NCBI GenBank assembly: GCA_964057225.1
Contig: OZ059897.1
Coordinates: 6,076,001 to 6,140,000 of the forward strand
DNA: 64,000 nucleotides
Direction: 5' to 3'
DNA from: Auanema rhodensis
Lineage: Eukaryota > Nematoda > Chromadorea > Rhabditida > Rhabditidae
The translations under genes were made by a program, and so were the position numbers. This document shows positions 59,769 to 64,000 of the stretch, in pieces (position 1 is the stretch's first letter; the number at the start of each line of letters is the position of its first letter). The notes under the pieces are model-generated. The model ran no database searches. It worked only from the letters and a program-made list of their open reading frames with translations, and was not told the origin of the DNA.

Positions 59769-61070
59769 TTATCATTTTTGGGTACTCGTTCGCATGAGCG
59801 GTTGTTCTTGTCTCTTCGTAAACGGCGAAACCGTAATTCTTTTTTTTTGCTACGAATATCGGTAATTCTTTGAACTAAATTGCACATTAAAGCTGGGAAA
59901 AATAAATAATTAATTTTAAATCATTTTCTTAATATCAAATATATAAATATTAAAAAAAAATTTAATTTATGATTGAACCCTCTAAAGACGTTTCCAAAGT
60001 TCAATTGAACGCTAACATTATTTATTTCTAAGATTGATCAAAACATTTCGCAACTAATTTGAGTTTGTTAAATTTTAATTATTTGAAAAATAAAGAAATT
60101 GAAAATAATATATTGATGTCCATTATTTTTAAATGAACTTATTTGTCGTACAATACAATTTACACTTGAGTTACATGATTTCCAGATGCTCAACGATCAC
60201 ATTTTAGAAAGAATTATGATTGGTCAGTATTGCTTTGTGGTTTTTGCAAATTTTTGGACCAATGAATTACTATTGCAAAAAAGAAAAAAGGAAAAACAAT
60301 GAAGAAATGTTTGATCAGTATGTTTTTGAAAAAATAAAATATCTATAACTTATTGGAATTCAATCTCAATTTTCAAATAGATAACGACAGTATGAGGTAA
60401 ACATTGAAATAATGAATATACAGAGAACGACAAATGACAGACGTTCTTAATTGAATTATCTAAAAAAAGAAAAAAAAAGAAAAAAGAATCTGCAGTCTTG
60501 TATCTTTGGACGTCTTCTGTCATCATCTTATAGTATCTCATGTATTTTCTATCACCAACTTACATGTTGTACGTACACATATTAGATAAATGATATTAAG
60601 AATGACATAAAACATTTTTTTGGAATTTAGAACATTCTTTACTTCGTTACATACACGGATGAAGGAGAAACACTGTAATCAGAACGGTGTTCTAATGCTA
60701 ACTTTGTCGTATTTGCATGCTCTATGTTGATCTGAGATTGTTCTATCTTTTGGATTCTTAATCTATAGTTTATTCCATCAATTGCAACCTTTTGCTTCTA
60801 TTTTGTAATAATATTGTCATCTTAAAGTTGGAATCAAAGACAAAAGATGATTAGGACTTTAGGTTGATTCAATAAGTCATTGAACAGCTCGTATTTGACG
60901 ATCTGTGCAAAATTTTTCAGATAATTATACGTCCACACTCTGATTCAAACTAATAAAATAAATCAGTTCGACGAATGAAAACGAGCTTTTGTTACCATCC
61001 TGACCTGCTACGTCATCTCCGATCATGTCATGAATGTTCTGCGGCAATTTACAGAACTATTCGCTGATGA

Positions 61071-61078
61071 TGACGTCA
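61071..61078. promoter_or_regulatory. CRE palindrome TGACGTCA
   Basis: Second perfect CRE; a near match TGACGTCG lies at 61326-61333 and a TACGTCA half at about 61010. Confidence 0.4.
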
Positions 61079-62599
61079 TAATGTCTACTGCAACGTCGTC
61101 CAGGAAAAGTGAAAATATTTACTAATTCAACTACACACACACATATATATGTATATACTATATATTATTAATTTAACAAGTAATGAGTAGTTTTATGTTA
61201 ACGATGTCAGCACCAGGTAGACAATTAAGGTTCTTTTCTAAATTCCTCTCATAATAACTTTTCATTTTTTCGTTGTTATGCAGAAAATCAATTACAGCTT
61301 GTCGGATTAGTGCTGGACAAGGTTGTGACGTCGTAACAACACGTTTACAGTAAGAAGAAGACTTCAGAATCTAAATAATAGCTGAAATTCCAAAGATGCG
61401 GTCATCTGAATTAGAATTGTTTTGAGAAAGATTTCTAATTGCTGATGAAAGTGTACTGCTGTTTAGTGTGTTCTTGAAAACAGGAGAGAAGTTTAACTGA
61501 AATAGTTTTTCCCATAAAAAATTTGTCAAATTTTTCTTGCAAACTGTTAGTTATTAGTGCATTTATATATAATAGGCGAATCTGTCGGAATTGGTGACAA
61601 ATATACGAAGAGTAACGAATTTTTTACAAATTATCACAATTTCATAACTCCAGATTTCTATTTTATCACAGATTTGTTAAACAGAATAAACTTATTCGAA
61701 AACAAAGTAGTTGTTTGACAAACGTGTACATAGCCCCTTAGTATATTAACACCTTTTATATCTTTCCTATATATGTACATATTATGTATTATAGAGAGGA
61801 GGATAGAAAGAGAGAAAGAGAAAGAGTGCCGTAGGCGATTTCATATTTGGCGAACAAGTAGACTTCATCTCTTTCATAAAGCAACAGGGAGTGGTTAGGG
61901 TCGGGGGTATGTAATCGTTTCCCGAAAATGCTGCCAAAAAAAGAAAAAAGAAAAAGAAGAAGCTTCATCGTTTGTTTACATTTATGACACCTCGAGCAAC
62001 ATGAGTGTGACCTTCAAGCGGCTTCTGACCGTCAGTATGTCGTCTGGCTGTCATCGTCATCGACTTCTGAGTGTGTATTCGTAACACATACTATACACAC
62101 ATACAGCATCAAAACAGTAAATGATGACGCATTTCATAACACAAGCTAAAATACTGTGATGACGTAGATCATATTATCTTTCTCAGGTTGAATATGGTGC
62201 AATATTGTTAATACATTAATATTATCCACTCGGAATGTCCTAGAAGTCTGTAGATCAACGATTGTCATGAATATAATGACCTTTGCTCGACCAAAAATAA
62301 CTGAATGAGACGTGTTATCGAATTAAAACTGTAAACAATCGAGCGATTTCCAACACAACATTCTTCTCAATTATCAAAAAATTGCAAAAAATGTTCCTAA
62401 TAAACATAAATGAATTTTATATTTTTATAATGACTCGCAGCAAATGAACGAAATCACTTCATTTCATGTAAGTTCATTTGATCCGAATGTTAAACCCTGA
62501 TATAATGATTCGTTCATTCAATAGGATTGAATGAAATGAACTGGAAATGATTCAGTAAGACCTATCCATTTTCCTTCTTCATCTTTCTTTTTTTTAATT

Positions 62600-62694
62600 T
62601 TCTCTCTCTCTCTCTCCCTCTCTTTCTTTCTTTTTCTCTCTCTCCCCCCCCTTTATCTCTCTATCTCTCTTTAGCTTTCTCCCTCTTTATCTCT

Positions 62695-62755
<61 letters not shown>

Positions 62756-62756
62756 T
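62600..62756. repeat. CT-rich compound microsatellite
   Basis: About 155 bases of nearly pure pyrimidine on the plus strand, with long (CT)n runs, CTTT units and a C8 run. The encoded Glu/Arg repeat on the other strand is an artefact of the repeat. Confidence 0.9.
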
Positions 62757-63047
62757 TATATAGCCATCTATCTCTTTTCATCCTATTAAAGAATTTAAAG
62801 CAAAATTGAACTATGAAAATCTTCACGTTTTTTTTAGTTTCGTTGATCATATTCATTGGAACAGAAAGGCGAATAGTTCCTGATCATCTTTGTGATGATG
62901 ACCATGATATATGATTTTTTTAAATGTAGGTTTAGTTAGTTTAAGATTAATTAAGATAGGTTTTTGCCAAGATTAAACGATTTATGTATTTGAGAAAGAG
63001 CAACCGGATTGGAAATGTCTACGCAATGAAAATGAGAATGCTGCTCA

Positions 63048-63059
63048 GTTCACGTGAAC
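63048..63059. promoter_or_regulatory. GTTCACGTGAAC palindrome
   Basis: Perfect 12 bp palindrome with a CACGTG E-box core, the same word as at 10563 and 47465. Confidence 0.4.
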
Positions 63060-63760
63060 GCTTGACGTACTCTGTAATTAATTAGCATAGCATCCCTTTT
63101 AAATTTTATAAAATTATATGTCGTCAGAGACAAGAAATACTCAAGAATTTCTGTTTTGTATGATTAAACCGTGTTTTTCCTGTTTATTTCGTTGTGCACG
63201 GCAAACCTTCTAGCATTCCAAGCGTTCTTTACAGTGTTCAGAAAGTGTACAACAGCTTTGATACAGCATTTGCGTATCTGTACCTAATTTACTCTTTACC
63301 CCGTCTTCTTGTCTGTTCATTAACTTTTCATTTATGTTCTGAAAAAAAAAACTTGTTAATACTGTGCCTTGGATCAGATTCATACCCTACTGTTCCTTGT
63401 TGTCTTCGGACTTTCTCAATAATCGTTGGAACGCAAACTTCACCAAACATTTTCTTGAGACATCATTCATCATTCATGATCGCCAATCACTCGGTCTCTT
63501 GCTTACTTACTCTCTAGGACAAGACAGTTTGAGCTGAACTCTCCGTTCTGTTTTCACTTTTTTCTCAAACATTTACAGGTCCGCCTCCTCTAACTTTAGT
63601 TCAAGTCACACATGTTGATTTATCATCGCTTAATCACAACATTGTACACACAAAATTATTAGTAGTGGATGAGTATCATATCATTCAGTCTAGATCATTC
63701 GAGAAAAATTGCAAGACAAACTTCACGTATGCTTCGTCTTTATTTTTATCTTTTGATGAT

Positions 63761-63768
63761 TGACGTCA
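63761..63768. promoter_or_regulatory. CRE palindrome TGACGTCA
   Basis: Third perfect CRE in the right-hand gene-poor region. Confidence 0.4.
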
Positions 63769-64000
63769 TTCGAAGACAGATCTTCAAGACCACATGGTAC
63801 TATTCTCAGAAGGCAACTGGATATGAGAGTGCTCGAGAGAAGAAAGTGAGTAGAGGGTGCCAGAATGAAAAAGTCGCAAAGAAAGCAACTGACACCTACC
63901 TGACATAATCATAATCGTGTACACGTAGACAGACAGACAGACACGTACACATGGACCTTATCCTATCAACTATTATATTGTAGATAATGGGAGAGAAGAG

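Larger units (their letters stand above)
55769..64000. other. 8.2 kb gene-poor region to the window end
   Basis: AT-rich DNA with homopolymers, CT microsatellites and several CRE-type palindromes. The ORFs here are short, lack recognisable residues and do not connect through splice sites. A weak minus-strand set of exon-like blocks lies at about 59257-59730. The region may be the upstream control region of a gene beyond the right edge. Confidence 0.55.

Noticed and set aside
62671-62856. Open frame with a long Glu-Arg repeat
   Set aside because: Translation of the CT microsatellite; no splice sites or conserved ends.

Overview
This window is nuclear DNA from a nematode. The evidence is a cuticle collagen with a typical N-terminal membrane segment and Gly-X-Y blocks, a bestrophin, protein-coding genes cut by many 40-55 nt introns, AT-rich intergenic DNA, and gene starts sitting directly behind splice-acceptor-like sites (expected for spliced-leader trans-splicing). 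I do not assign a species. Several introns end in AAG instead of the TTTTCAG typical of Caenorhabditis. All gene models below were made by hand-joining exons in frame.

Layout, left to right. 1-173 (-): 5' end of an unidentified gene running off the left edge. 824-1930 (-): cuticle collagen with a TATA box. 1931-7808: long gene-free DNA. 7809-11415 (+): bestrophin chloride channel. 13373-17415 (+): a large secreted protein with two copies of a 12-cysteine domain joined by a linker carrying Ser-Gly acidic repeats and a ten-histidine run; this is the most unusual gene here. 17704-19846 (-): succinate-semialdehyde-type aldehyde dehydrogenase. 20036-27584 (+): cactin, ALG3 and NDUFAF5 in a head-to-tail cluster that looks like an operon. 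A separate casein-kinase-1-like pseudokinase gene lies on the opposite strand inside a cactin intron (21293-22565). 27858-34755 (-): an NKAIN-family (Na,K-ATPase beta-interacting) membrane protein with long added N- and C-terminal tails and a 2.7 kb intron. 38242-39399 (+): a globin. 39600-39671 (-): tRNA-Gln(TTG). 40176-41891 (+): proteasome ATPase RPT4. 42469-44145 (+): secreted saposin-domain/coiled-coil protein. 44480-47388 (-): a two-TOG-domain XMAP215/ZYG-9 protein, downstream of 47798-50015 (-), CCT-gamma chaperonin. 50633-52912 (+): unknown basic, disordered protein. 53490-53909 (+): MIC10 of the mitochondrial MICOS complex. 54270-55768 (+): EVH1/WH1-domain protein. 55769-64000: long gene-poor DNA with CT microsatellites and a scatter of CRE-type palindromes.

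Functionally this is mostly ordinary housekeeping: proteasome, chaperonin, microtubule polymerase, splicing-linked cactin, N-glycan assembly, complex I assembly and cristae organisation. It is mixed with membrane and secreted animal proteins (bestrophin, NKAIN, collagen, two candidate proteoglycan-like secreted proteins). The items most worth following up are the duplicated 12-cysteine secreted protein with its stop-codon-overlapping splice donor, the nested pseudokinase, the extended NKAIN protein, and the recurrent CRE and TTCACGTGAA palindromes in noncoding DNA.
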